Assembly (NCBI GenBank): GCA_020634575.1
Contig: JACKBM010000008.1
Coordinates: forward strand, 83,211-147,210
Source: Ardenticatenales bacterium
GTDB taxonomy: Bacteria > Chloroflexota > Anaerolineae > Promineifilales > Promineifilaceae
Length of the DNA: 64,000 bases
Direction: 5' to 3'
Part shown: in pieces, positions 42,671-51,483 of the stretch
How positions within the stretch are numbered: position 1 is the first letter of the stretch
Layout: each line of letters opens with the position of its first letter
Program-made: the position numbers and the translations under genes
Notes under the pieces: model-generated
Database searches by the model: none
Told to the model about the DNA's origin: nothing
The model's input: the letters and a program-made list of their open reading frames with translations, nothing else

Positions 42671-42793
42671 ATTTACGATTTACGATTTGGGATTTACGAG
42701 AGTCTACAAATTGATGGACACAAGCAAGCCGGCATCAGAACCATTCCGAAGGAGCCGACGATTCGTAAATCGTAAATCGTCCCTCGTAAATCT
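42671..42793. repeat. Inverted 'gatttacgattt' repeat element
   Basis: The left arm atttacgatttacgatttgggatttacgag (42673-42702) is mirrored by the right arm cgtaaatcgtaaatcgtccctcgtaaatc (about 42765-42793). Each arm is itself a tandem of a 7-8-base unit. The element fills the gap between two minus-strand genes. Confidence 0.6.
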
Positions 42794-42829
42794 TGCTCTG
42801 ATTATCGCCGGATCAGGCAGATTGTCCAC

Positions 42830-43870
42830 CTAGCGACCGTTGAAGGTGCCATCGCTGCCATCGTTGCCAGAGCCGGTGGGCGGCATGATGACGGTGAACG
42901 TCCAGGTATGGGTATTGCCATTGACAGTGACGGAGGCAGTGTAGGTGCCGGCGGTCAGCGGTGCCTGCGGGATGATGACGATGGCGTCGCGCGCGTTCAG
43001 GACGAGCCGGCCAACGGATTGCGCGTTGCTGTCCGGATTGTTGTAATCCGTCTCGTCGAAAACGCAGTGGCTGAGGTTGGTGCTGCCGCGCATGAAGGAG
43101 GAGTTGGTGACGTTGGGGGTGACATTGCCACTACCCAGCTGAATCATGATGGGCGGGCCGGACGGGGCTGAGTAGCCGGCGCAGCTGGTGAGGGGATCGG
43201 GCCATTCGTTGCCGCCGTATTCGGTGAGCCAGGTCTCACCGTTGGGGCGCGGGAAGGGCAACGGGAAGTTGGTACCGGCCGGTACCCCACCCTGCCCCCG
43301 GCTCACATCCAACGTCGCCCCGGTCTGCCAGCCGCCATCCGCCTCGCGATAGCTGCCAAAACCAGTCGTATGCAGCTGCGGATCGAGAATACCGATAGCA
43401 TGGAACGGCCCCGTCATCCAGAGGTCAATGGCCATCTCATCGCTGGCGAAAGCCGAGCTGAACACAGCCACATTGCCGTTCTGAGCCGCCGCATCCCCTT
43501 CGGGCGTGTACCAGGGATTGCCGGGGTCTTCAGAATGGGTGATAACGTCATTCTTGACCATGTAGCGGCCATGCAGCCAGCCGCCATTGGACCAATCACT
43601 GTTTTCAACCAGCGGGTTAACATTGCCCAGGTCGCGGAATAGATTGAGGTAATCCAGCCAGGCTGGCAAAATGGGTTCGGGTGGGCTGAAGGCGATGGGC
43701 AAATAGAGGATACCGCCGCCGCTACCAGTCGCATTGGCCGGCTCAACCCGATTATCCGTCGCATCCACCGGCACCTGCATCCAGATCAGCGCCAGAATGA
43801 GGCCCAGCACCAGGAGTAACAGGCCGAAGAAAAGACCGGTACGACTGCCCCAATGTTGCTGATTCTGCAT
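42830..43870 (-). CDS. Membrane-anchored CAP-domain-like secreted protein
   Basis: 346 residues; GGGAGC lies six bases before ATG 43870. An N-terminal membrane anchor or signal spans about 13-33. The region from about residue 68 (WLDYLNLFRDLGNVNPLVE, WLHGRYMVKNDVITHSE, MTGPFHAIGILDP) follows the CAP superfamily pattern, with candidate cavity histidines. A C-terminal beta domain (PQAPLTAGTYTASVTVNG) looks Ig-like or a carbohydrate-type module. It is the second CAP protein here, with the other at 29506, but the two are not obviously close paralogs. Confidence 0.8.
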   Translation of the reverse strand: MQNQQHWGSRTGLFFGLLLLVLGLILALIWMQVPVDATDNRVEPANATGSGGGILYLPIAFSPPEPILPAWLDYLNLFRDLGNVNPLVENSDWSNGGWLHGRYMVKNDVITHSEDPGNPWYTPEGDAAAQNGNVAVFSSAFASDEMAIDLWMTGPFHAIGILDPQLHTTGFGSYREADGGWQTGATLDVSRGQGGVPAGTNFPLPFPRPNGETWLTEYGGNEWPDPLTSCAGYSAPSGPPIMIQLGSGNVTPNVTNSSFMRGSTNLSHCVFDETDYNNPDSNAQSVGRLVLNARDAIVIIPQAPLTAGTYTASVTVNGNTHTWTFTVIMPPTGSGNDGSDGTFNGR

Positions 43871-44050
43871 CCTAGCTCCCGTCTATGCAAGCAGCGGGCT
43901 CCTGGATACAACTGAGCCTTGTGTGCCTTGTCCATACGTCCTTGAGGGGACATTCCGGGCCTATGGTACCGGTAATAGCGCCCGCAAACTGTTGCATGGT
44001 TGACAGGAGAGTAATGTACCGCTTAGCGTCAGCCTGAGCAATAACCCAAT

Positions 44051-45403
44051 CTATGAACGGCTAAACGCCATCTCGCGCTGGCGAGCAACCGCCTGGAGTA
44101 ACTCAGGCAGGGGATAATTACCGCTCAGCAGATGCTCTTCAATCGGCTTGATGTTGACCTCTTTTTCCACCAGATCACGGATGGTGTCAGCCAGCTGCTG
44201 GTTACCGATGAGCAAGGCCCCCACAATGCGGCTATCAGAAATGACCAGCCGCAGGGAAGCCGGGCCATTGCGATCATAGGCCGAGCGGAATTGGGTGGAG
44301 AATGGCGCCGTCCAGACATGGCTGGAGCCACGGGAGAGATAGCCGACTTCGGTGTTATCCTCGGCCTCGCCCTCACCCATCCGGCCAATGACCGTGACGT
44401 GCAGACCAAAAAGCATGGCAGCGTTAAAGGGACTACCTTTTTGATACATCTGCGGCTGGCCCTGCCCGCGAGCAACGGCGACCATGTTGTAACCGGCCTG
44501 GCGCCCTTCACTGATAGCGCTGGGCCAGAGGATGTCCAGATGATGCGCCTGCGTCCAGCGGTCGTAAACCTGGGCCACGTCACCAGCCGCAAAGATATTG
44601 GCACAGCTTGTCTGCATATATTCGTCAACCAGGATGCCCCGATCTGTCTCGATGGGCAGCTCCCTAACCAGTGCCAGATTGGGGCGTACACCGATCGCCA
44701 CGCCGATCAACTGGCATTTCATCTCCTGGCCCGATTTCAGGCGAACAGCGGCCACCTTGCCACGCCGGCCTATTGCTTCGGCAACCTCTTCCCGGTAATG
44801 CACCTGAATCCCCTCATGGCGGATCTGCTGCTCAATGATGTCCGATTCAGCTTGATTAAAGAGGCGCGGCCAGATGCGCGTACCGCGCTGGAGAATGTGG
44901 GTGCGGACCCGGTGATGGTTGAACCCTTCAGCCAGCTCCATCGCCGTAATGCCGCCGCCGACGACAACCGCCTGGCGAGCCTTGCGGGCCAGCTTCTTGA
45001 CCCGGTGGACGTCCTGCAGGGTATCAAAGCTGACGACGCCTTCGAGATCTGCACCGGGGAATGGCGCGGGCACCGGCCCGGCGCCTACCGCCAGGAGCAA
45101 GACATCGTACGGGATTAACTTCCCGTCACTCATCACCAGCCGCTGGGCCAAGGGATCAATCTTGCTCACGCGACCATAGAGGAGCTCAAACCGATTCTGT
45201 TCGTAGAAAGCAGGTTTGCGCGAGAAAATCTGTTTCTCGTCGATTTGATCGAGGATCAGATAGGCGATGCCCGGGCGGGAGTAGAGCGGATAGGGTTCGT
45301 CGGAGATGATGGTGATCCGGCCGGTTTCATCCTGTCCCCGGATCGCCTCCGCCGCGCTCACGCCGGCCGCCCCGTTACCGATAATCACGTATTGTGAGGG
45401 CAT
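44051..45403 (-). CDS. FAD/NAD(P)H-dependent oxidoreductase of the cytochrome operon
   Basis: 450 residues from ATG 45403, preceded by GGGAGG and overlapping the ferredoxin stop by one base (TGATG). GNGAAGVSAA is the FAD fold, VVVGGGITAMELAEG the NAD(P)H fold, and NIFAAGDVAQV the C-terminal FAD-contact motif. This is the class III (NirB/rubredoxin-reductase-like) layout, followed by a ~90-residue C-terminal region with LVISDSRIVGALLIGN. It probably passes electrons between NAD(P)H and the ferredoxin encoded just before it. It is the last gene of the operon. Confidence 0.9.
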   Translation of the reverse strand: MPSQYVIIGNGAAGVSAAEAIRGQDETGRITIISDEPYPLYSRPGIAYLILDQIDEKQIFSRKPAFYEQNRFELLYGRVSKIDPLAQRLVMSDGKLIPYDVLLLAVGAGPVPAPFPGADLEGVVSFDTLQDVHRVKKLARKARQAVVVGGGITAMELAEGFNHHRVRTHILQRGTRIWPRLFNQAESDIIEQQIRHEGIQVHYREEVAEAIGRRGKVAAVRLKSGQEMKCQLIGVAIGVRPNLALVRELPIETDRGILVDEYMQTSCANIFAAGDVAQVYDRWTQAHHLDILWPSAISEGRQAGYNMVAVARGQGQPQMYQKGSPFNAAMLFGLHVTVIGRMGEGEAEDNTEVGYLSRGSSHVWTAPFSTQFRSAYDRNGPASLRLVISDSRIVGALLIGNQQLADTIRDLVEKEVNIKPIEEHLLSGNYPLPELLQAVARQREMAFSRS

Positions 45404-45726
45404 CAATCACCTCCCCAGTCCAGCACCGGCAGCGCCAGGGGGTCAATCACCTGGGCGCGATCAGCTTGCAGGATAATCGGGTCGCCCCAACGCAAGGTGC
45501 CTCGCGGACAGCGCTCAACGCAGGTTCCGCAGCTAATGCAGCGCGGATCCGTCACATTGAGGCCACGCCAGGCGTAGTCGCGCACCTCAATCCCGACCGG
45601 GCAGTTGTAACCACAGATCCCACATTGCACGCAGCGCGACTGATCAGCACTCACCTGCTTCAGGCCAGAGACAACGGTCTCGATCACCTCTGTTTTGTTA
45701 CGTCGCCAATTTGAGAAGATACCCAT
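45403..45726 (-). CDS. Dicluster 4Fe-4S ferredoxin
   Basis: 107 residues. Two clusters are clear: CVQCGICGYNCP (about 32-43) and CISCGTCVERCP (about 63-74), both CxxCxxCxxxCP. The N-terminus (GIFSNWRRNKTE) has no signal peptide, so it acts on the cytoplasmic side. It is translationally coupled to the FAD oxidoreductase and follows the di-heme b gene by 39 bp. An electron link between flavoprotein and membrane cytochrome is inferred from this order. Confidence 0.93.
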   Translation of the reverse strand: MGIFSNWRRNKTEVIETVVSGLKQVSADQSRCVQCGICGYNCPVGIEVRDYAWRGLNVTDPRCISCGTCVERCPRGTLRWGDPIILQADRAQVIDPLALPVLDWGGD

Positions 45727-45765
45727 AAAACTGAAACCTGCCTGATCGCAGCTGATCAGGTCTTC

Positions 45766-46584
45766 TTACTGAAAGAGCGCCCCAAAATAAATGGTGGCGA
45801 TCACATGAAAAATCATAGCGGAAAAGAGCGTCAGCCCAATGGGAACATGGGCCATATGCCAGAAGCCCATCAGCCGGCGCACCGCCTGCAGGGAGCGAAT
45901 CTGACGGGACAGACGACGATACTGGCGGATCAAGCGCTCAATCTCGCGTAGCTTCTGGCGCTCCAGGCTGGAAAACTGGCCCAGCGCACGCCGTAATTGC
46001 CAATTTTCCCGACGCTCGGTCCACAATCTCGTCAGCACCGAAGCAAAGCCACTTTCCTGGCTGGCGCTCAGACGCTGCAATTCCTGAGCCACAAACTGCT
46101 GCAGCGGTTCAGATTGCTGGCGCGACCATTGCACCAAACTACTCCGTTCCGCCCTCAGCTCTTCCTCGAGCTGCCGCCGATCTACCTCGACGCCCGCCAG
46201 GGTGCGTGGCACAGCGGTGTAGATGTAGCGACCCAGAAAGCCGCTCAGGACGACCAGCAACGTCAGCAACGAAGTGAAACCGGCCAGCCCGCGGAATTCA
46301 AAGCCCGTATGCAACAGAACCAGAGCCGGCCCCACAATGCCTGTGAAGATATGAAACGAGAGCCAATGGCGCACCTGACCGTAGCGAATCAGTCCCATCC
46401 GTTTGCGGATGCTGTAAAGCGTCTCGGCCATGATCATGAAGATCGTGCCCAGGATACCCAACAGATGACCAAAGGGATGGCCGCCATCTGGTTTAGTCAC
46501 CGCCGCGTAGCCGATGTAGACCACTGCCAGAAACAGCACAATCAGGAAGCTCAGTTTGATCTCAACGTTTTGTCGCATGTGCAT
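45766..46584 (-). CDS. Putative di-heme b-type membrane cytochrome with inserted coiled coil
   Basis: 272 residues (possible starts at ATG 46584 or 46578). Five hydrophobic segments lie at about 11-29, 40-56, 74-94, 101-122 and 243-268. His78 and His92, and His246 and His260, are each 14 residues apart on helices, the spacing expected for two stacked bis-His hemes b. Between the fourth and fifth segments lies a ~105-residue, Arg/Glu/Gln-rich coiled coil (about 130-235). I know no named family with this layout. It lies between the giant cytochrome and the ferredoxin genes. Confidence 0.78.
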   Translation of the reverse strand: MHMRQNVEIKLSFLIVLFLAVVYIGYAAVTKPDGGHPFGHLLGILGTIFMIMAETLYSIRKRMGLIRYGQVRHWLSFHIFTGIVGPALVLLHTGFEFRGLAGFTSLLTLLVVLSGFLGRYIYTAVPRTLAGVEVDRRQLEEELRAERSSLVQWSRQQSEPLQQFVAQELQRLSASQESGFASVLTRLWTERRENWQLRRALGQFSSLERQKLREIERLIRQYRRLSRQIRSLQAVRRLMGFWHMAHVPIGLTLFSAMIFHVIATIYFGALFQ

Positions 46585-46602
46585 TTACTCTAGTCGCGTG
46601 AA

Positions 46603-49600
46603 CTAATCATCCCAGTTGTTGGTGTCATGGCAGTTCGAACATTGCGCCACTGGCGGCTGATGGCGATTGTCATTGGGCGGCGTGTGGCAGCTGCGACAAT
46701 CCGTCAACCCATTATGGCTGAAATGAACATTGCCCCATTCATTGGTGCTGGTATGGCAGTTAGAGCATTGGCCCGGGAAATGGTTCGGCGGTGCATCCCC
46801 ACTATGGCAACCCGTGCAGTTCGTTTGACCAGCGTGATTGAAGGTCGCGTTACTCCAGCTGTTGGTGTTGTGACAGGTCGAGCATTGGCCGGCGTAATGG
46901 TTCGGCGGCGCGTCGCCGCTATGACAACCGTGCAGTTGGTCTGGCCATCGTGATTGAAGGTGGCGTTGCTCCAGCTGTTGGTGTTGTGACAGGTCGAACA
47001 TTGGCCGGCGTAATGGTTTGGCGGCGCGTCGCCGCTGTGACAACCAGTGCAGTTCGTCTGGCCGTTGTGGTTAAACGTGACGGTCGACCAGTTGCTCGTG
47101 CTGGTATGGCAGGTCGAGCATTGACCGGCGTAATGGTTCGGCGGCGCGTCACCGCTGTGGCAGCCAGAACAGTTCGTTTGGCCATTGTGATTGAACGTAT
47201 AGCTGGACCAGTTGCTCGTGCTGGTATGGCAGTTGGAGCATTGGCCGGCGTAATGGTTCGGCGGTGCGTCGCCGCTGTGACAGCTCGAGCAGTTCGTTTG
47301 GCCATTGTGATTGAACGTGTAGCTGGACCAGTTGCTCGTGCTGGTGTGACAGGTGGAACATTGGCCGGCGTAATGGTTCGGCGGCGCGTCCCCACTGTGG
47401 CAGCTCTGGCAGTTGGTCTGGCCGTTGTGGTTGAAGTTGACCGACGCCCAGTTGCTCGTGCTGGTGTGACAGTTCGAACATTGGCCCGGGTAATGGTTCG
47501 GCGGCGCATCCCCACTATGGCAGCTTTGGCAATTCGTCTGGCCGTTGTGGTTGAAGTTGACCGACGCCCAGTTGCTCGTGCTGGTGTGACAGTTCGAACA
47601 TTGACCCGGATAATGGTTCGGCGGCGCATCCCCACTGTGGCAGCTCTGGACAATTCGTCTGGCCGTTGTGGTTGAAGGTCACCGTCGACCAGTTGCTGGT
47701 GCTGGTGTGGCAAGTCGAGCATTGGCCCGGGTAATGGTTTGGTGGCGCATCGCCGCTGTGGCAACTGGAGCAGTTCGTCTGACCGTTATGGTTAAACGTC
47801 ACGGCAGACCAGTTGCTCGTGCTGGTGTGGCAGGTTGAGCATTGGCCCGGGTAATGGTTTGGCGGTGCGTCGCCGCTGTGGCAGCTGGAGCAGTTGGTCT
47901 GACCGTTGTGGTTAAACGTCACGGCAGACCAGTTGCTGGTGCTGGTATGGCAGGTCGAACATTGGCCCGGGTAATGGTTCGGCGGCGCATCACCGCTGTG
48001 GCAGCTGGTGCAGTTGGTCTGGCCGTTGTGGTTAAAGGTCACCGTCGACCAGTTGCTGGTGCTGGTATGGCAGGTCGAGCATTGGCCCGGGTAATGGTTC
48101 GGCGGCGCATCAGCGCTGTGGCAGCTGGTGCAATTGGTTTGCCCACTGTGATTGAAGCTCACACTGGCCCAGTTGCTGGTGCTGGTGTGGCAAGTTGAAC
48201 ATTGACCAGGGTAATGGTTGGCCGGCGCGTCAGCGCTATGGCAACTGGTGCAGTTGGTCTGACCATTGTGGCTGAAGCTCACGCTGCTCCAGTCTGACGT
48301 GCTGGTATGGCAGGTGGAACATTGGCCGGGGTAATGGTTGGCCGGCGCATCTTGCTGATGGCAGCTCTGGCAATTGGTCTGGCCCGCGTGATTAAAGCTG
48401 ACGCTGGCCCAATCGCTGGTGCTGGTGTGGCAGGTGGAACATTGGCCGGGATAATGGTTGGCCGGTGCATCTTGCTGATGGCAGCTCTGGCAATTGGTCT
48501 GGCCCGCGTGGCTGAAGGAAACAGCCGACCAGGTATCTGTGCTGGTATGGCAATCGACGCAGTCACCCGGGTAATGATTGGGGGGCGCATCGGCGCTATG
48601 GCAAGAGGTACAGCTGGCAACGCCAGTATGATCAAAGGAGACTGCGGCCCAATCGTCCGTGCTGAAATGGCAATCGATACAGTCGCCGGGGTAATGGTTG
48701 GCCGGTGCGTCCGCGCTGTGGCAACCCTGGCAACTCATCTGCCCCTGATGGCTAAAGCTGTAATCTGTCCAGTCGTTGACATTGGTGTGGCAGGCAATAC
48801 AGTCGCTCGGGTAATGATCCGGCGGCGCATCTGTCATGTGACAGGCCATACAGCTACTGACCGCCTCATGGCCAAAGCTAGCCACGGCCCAATCATCGGT
48901 ATCGACATGGCAGGTGGCGCAATCACCCGGGAAATGCTCTTCGGGCGCATCCTGCGTATGGCAGGCGGCACATTCAGTTACGGTGCGGTGGTCAAACTGC
49001 TCCGGCGCCCAGGACGGCCCCATGATGGTATGGCAATCATTACAGGCGCCGGGGAAATGGTCTTCCGGCGGCACGTGGCAGCTGCTACATTCGGCCGGCG
49101 TACCGGCATAATCGCTTTCCTGATGGCAATCGTTACATTCCAGGCCAGCGTGTTCGCCGACCAGCGGGAAGAAATCGTGCTCAACCTCATCGAGGAAGGG
49201 AACGCCCTGGAAGTTCAGCAGTGACGCAACCTCCAGTTCGCTCTCAACCAGTTCCTGTAGCTCAGTGAGATTCTCCAGCGCCAGCAATTCATCAACCCGG
49301 TCCAGAAGGAGCTTGTTCAGGTCCAGATCTGCGTGGGCCGGCGCCAGTTCCTGCAGATATTCCTGGGTGAGGAAAAGGAGATCATTCAAGCGGCTAAACA
49401 ACCGTTGCTGCTCGTCCTCGGGCGCAGCGGCGATGCGCAAAAGCGCCTCATCCAGGGCATGATGGAAGGCGCTGATGGCGGCCCGGATTTCGGTATCCGC
49501 CCCGGCCGCTTCCAGATCGTCATAACGGATGGCGAGCAGATCGATGGCCCAATCTGCCCGGCGCACCGCGCCGAGGGTCAGGCGCAGCCGTATACGCTCC

Positions 49601-49731
49601 GCGAGTTCCTGCTGCGGGAATAACTGTTCGTGGGGCCGATAGGGGTGGGATTCCGCCAGGTAAAAATAGGCGCCCATCAACAGCACGATAGTGACAATTG
49701 AGGTTGTGAGGAGAATCAGTATCCGTCTCAT
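46603..49731 (-). CDS. Giant multiheme c-type cytochrome (~43 CxxCH), two frameshifts in repeat array
   Basis: From ATG 49731 (GGGAGG upstream) there is a membrane anchor (about 4-24), a helical region to about 190, then CxxCH motifs to the C-terminus. I count 25 before a frameshift at about 47650 (an extra A in ctctggAcaatt relative to sister repeats) and about 18 after it, one of them split by a second shift near 46929 (CC where a sister repeat has CCC). Correcting both gives about 1042 residues. Most motifs lie in 40-residue repeats, each with two CxxCH, an NHYPGQ and an FxHxGQTN, encoded by 120-bp tandem repeats. Extra histidines give bis-His ligation. It is probably anchored outside the membrane as an electron conduit. 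Confidence 0.88.
46640..48560. repeat. 120-bp tandem repeat array inside the giant cytochrome gene
   Basis: About 16 units of exactly 120 bp run in phase with the reading frame; neighbouring units differ at few positions. The pattern gtgctggt(a/g)tggcaggtcgaacattgg...ggcggcgcatc...tggcagctggtgcag...tctgg recurs through them. High similarity of neighbours suggests recent duplication or gene conversion, and also makes copy number hard to assemble. Confidence 0.85.
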
Positions 49732-49800
49732 ATCCGGCCGGTGCCTCCCAATTCGCTGGCGCAGCGCTTCCGATACATCAAAAGAGTGACCGCAGACGCC

Positions 49801-51483
49801 CTAAGACAGGTTCGCCTGCTGGCGCCGCTGCTCCGGCGACCATTGCCGTTTCAGAAAATAGATCACCGCATCAATTTGCTGCGGCGACAGCTGATCAGAC
49901 CAACCGGGCATCTCCCCATACCCTTTGCTGACCATTTCCTGCAGTTCATCATCTGACATCAAAAAGGTGTCGCCCGTCCCGCCCAGGGCCGGCCCGACAT
50001 TCCCTTCCGCCTGGCTGCCGTGACATTCACCGCAGTAGGCAACATAAACCTGGGCCCCGGCCACCATCAGCTCCCGGTCCAGTGGCGCATCCGCCAGACC
50101 CATCGCCTCCGGGCGCAACGACGTCGCCGCCAGGATGCCCACAAACAGAAGCACAATGACGCCGGTGACCAGCCGTTTGTTGGCCAGGCCCGCCCGCAAG
50201 CGGGCGCCAAAGCCCGTCTCGGCCACTAAGTCGTCATCGTCCTCATAATCAAGTTCTGAGGTAGTGGCGGTGGCTGAAGCTGCCGCCGGCGTGCCGCAAT
50301 GGGTGCAGAAGCGGGCCGACGGTTCCATTTCTGCCTCGCAGTTACGGCAATGTCCCGGCAAAGACTCGTGAATTGCCGCTGCGGCCGCTACCGGCACTGG
50401 CTCCCCGCAATGGTGACAGAAGGCGGCGTCAGCCAGCAGTTCGCCCGCGCAGGCCGGGCAGCTCTCAGTTGAAAGAGCGACAGCTGCTGTGGGCCGCACC
50501 GTCTCCGCGCCACATTCATCACAGAAACGAGCACCCCTGCGCAGCGGCTGATCACAGACCGGGCAGCGCATACTGGCTGATCGAGCCGCAGCCGGCGACC
50601 AGCCAGAGCCCCCTGACGAATGGCGTCGCGACCAGGCAAAGGCCGCTACAGCAGCTGTCATGCCTACAAAGAAAAGGATAGGGACCCAATTCTCCGCAAA
50701 CCAATTGGATTGGGCCGGCGCAGTTGCCAGCGGTGCCGCGATCAGCCCACTACCCACACTCCCCGTCTCCAGCGACGGTAATTCGCCGGTGGACGGCTGG
50801 GCAGCGGCCAATTCCTGACGGCTCACCGACGGTTCCGTCTCTGAGCGGACGTAACTGATGTCGATGGGATAGCTCTCACCGGCCGGTAACACACCCACCG
50901 TAAACTGGTGGTATGTCAATTCAAATAGCTCGTCAAAACGACTCACTGTGGAAGGTGGCGTCAGTGTAAAGTCGCCCGCGGCCCGCGGCTCCAGCACCTC
51001 AATCAAAAGATCCGCGCCGACCGGGTGAATCGTATGGAACGTGTAGGTAAACGCCTTCTCATCGCCGCCGGCAAACGGGTCGTAGTAATACTCGTAAAAG
51101 AAATGGGCGCCATCCAGCTCATAGCTGACCAGGGACCAGTCAGCTGACTCTGGATCGGGCAGCGCCTCGTAAGTGCGCTGTTCCATCTGGCCGGTGCCGA
51201 GGTTCATCACCGCCATCTGGTTGACCTGGGCGGCGCGCGGCACAGCCACGGTCAGGGTTACCGGCAGCTCGGCTTCGGTGACATTGAGCCGGCCCTGGAC
51301 AATCACCAGGACGCGCGGGTCATCAAACTCCGGCATGACCTGGACGCGGAGCTGCTGGATCTCGGTGAGGGCAGGGGCAGTTGCCTGGGCCTGGACCGGC
51401 CGGTGCCCCCCGCCCAGCAAAACAAAGGCAGAGACAAACAAAAACAGTAGCCAATACAGTTTCTGCCGGTTTTTTCTACTCAT
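49801..51483 (-). CDS. Membrane protein with three zinc ribbons and a C-terminal cytochrome c domain
   Basis: 560 residues from ATG 51483, overlapping the upstream cytochrome stop. It has a signal peptide (1-33), a beta-rich domain (40-235), a membrane segment (about 266-285), three zinc ribbons (CPVC...CDEC 307-324; CPAC...CHHC 342-359; CRNC...CTHC 379-396), an acidic linker, a second membrane segment (about 439-455) and a monoheme cytochrome c (CGECH 484-488, likely Met ligand in GEMPGW). The two segments place the beta domain and heme outside and the ribbons in the cytoplasm, which would let it link both sides. It has no close named family. Confidence 0.85.
   Translation of the reverse strand: MSRKNRQKLYWLLFLFVSAFVLLGGGHRPVQAQATAPALTEIQQLRVQVMPEFDDPRVLVIVQGRLNVTEAELPVTLTVAVPRAAQVNQMAVMNLGTGQMEQRTYEALPDPESADWSLVSYELDGAHFFYEYYYDPFAGGDEKAFTYTFHTIHPVGADLLIEVLEPRAAGDFTLTPPSTVSRFDELFELTYHQFTVGVLPAGESYPIDISYVRSETEPSVSRQELAAAQPSTGELPSLETGSVGSGLIAAPLATAPAQSNWFAENWVPILFFVGMTAAVAAFAWSRRHSSGGSGWSPAAARSASMRCPVCDQPLRRGARFCDECGAETVRPTAAVALSTESCPACAGELLADAAFCHHCGEPVPVAAAAAIHESLPGHCRNCEAEMEPSARFCTHCGTPAAASATATTSELDYEDDDDLVAETGFGARLRAGLANKRLVTGVIVLLFVGILAATSLRPEAMGLADAPLDRELMVAGAQVYVAYCGECHGSQAEGNVGPALGGTGDTFLMSDDELQEMVSKGYGEMPGWSDQLSPQQIDAVIYFLKRQWSPEQRRQQANLS

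Noticed and set aside
46627..48198. Long Val/Ala/Gly/Arg-rich open frames on the plus strand across the heme repeats
   Set aside because: They are mirror readings of the 120-bp repeats; their repeated MVRRR/GRALA sequence has no independent start, ribosome site or family match.
46640..48560. The 120-bp repeats as a CRISPR array
   Set aside because: Units are 120 bp with no unique spacers and are in frame with CxxCH coding sequence; no cas genes are present.
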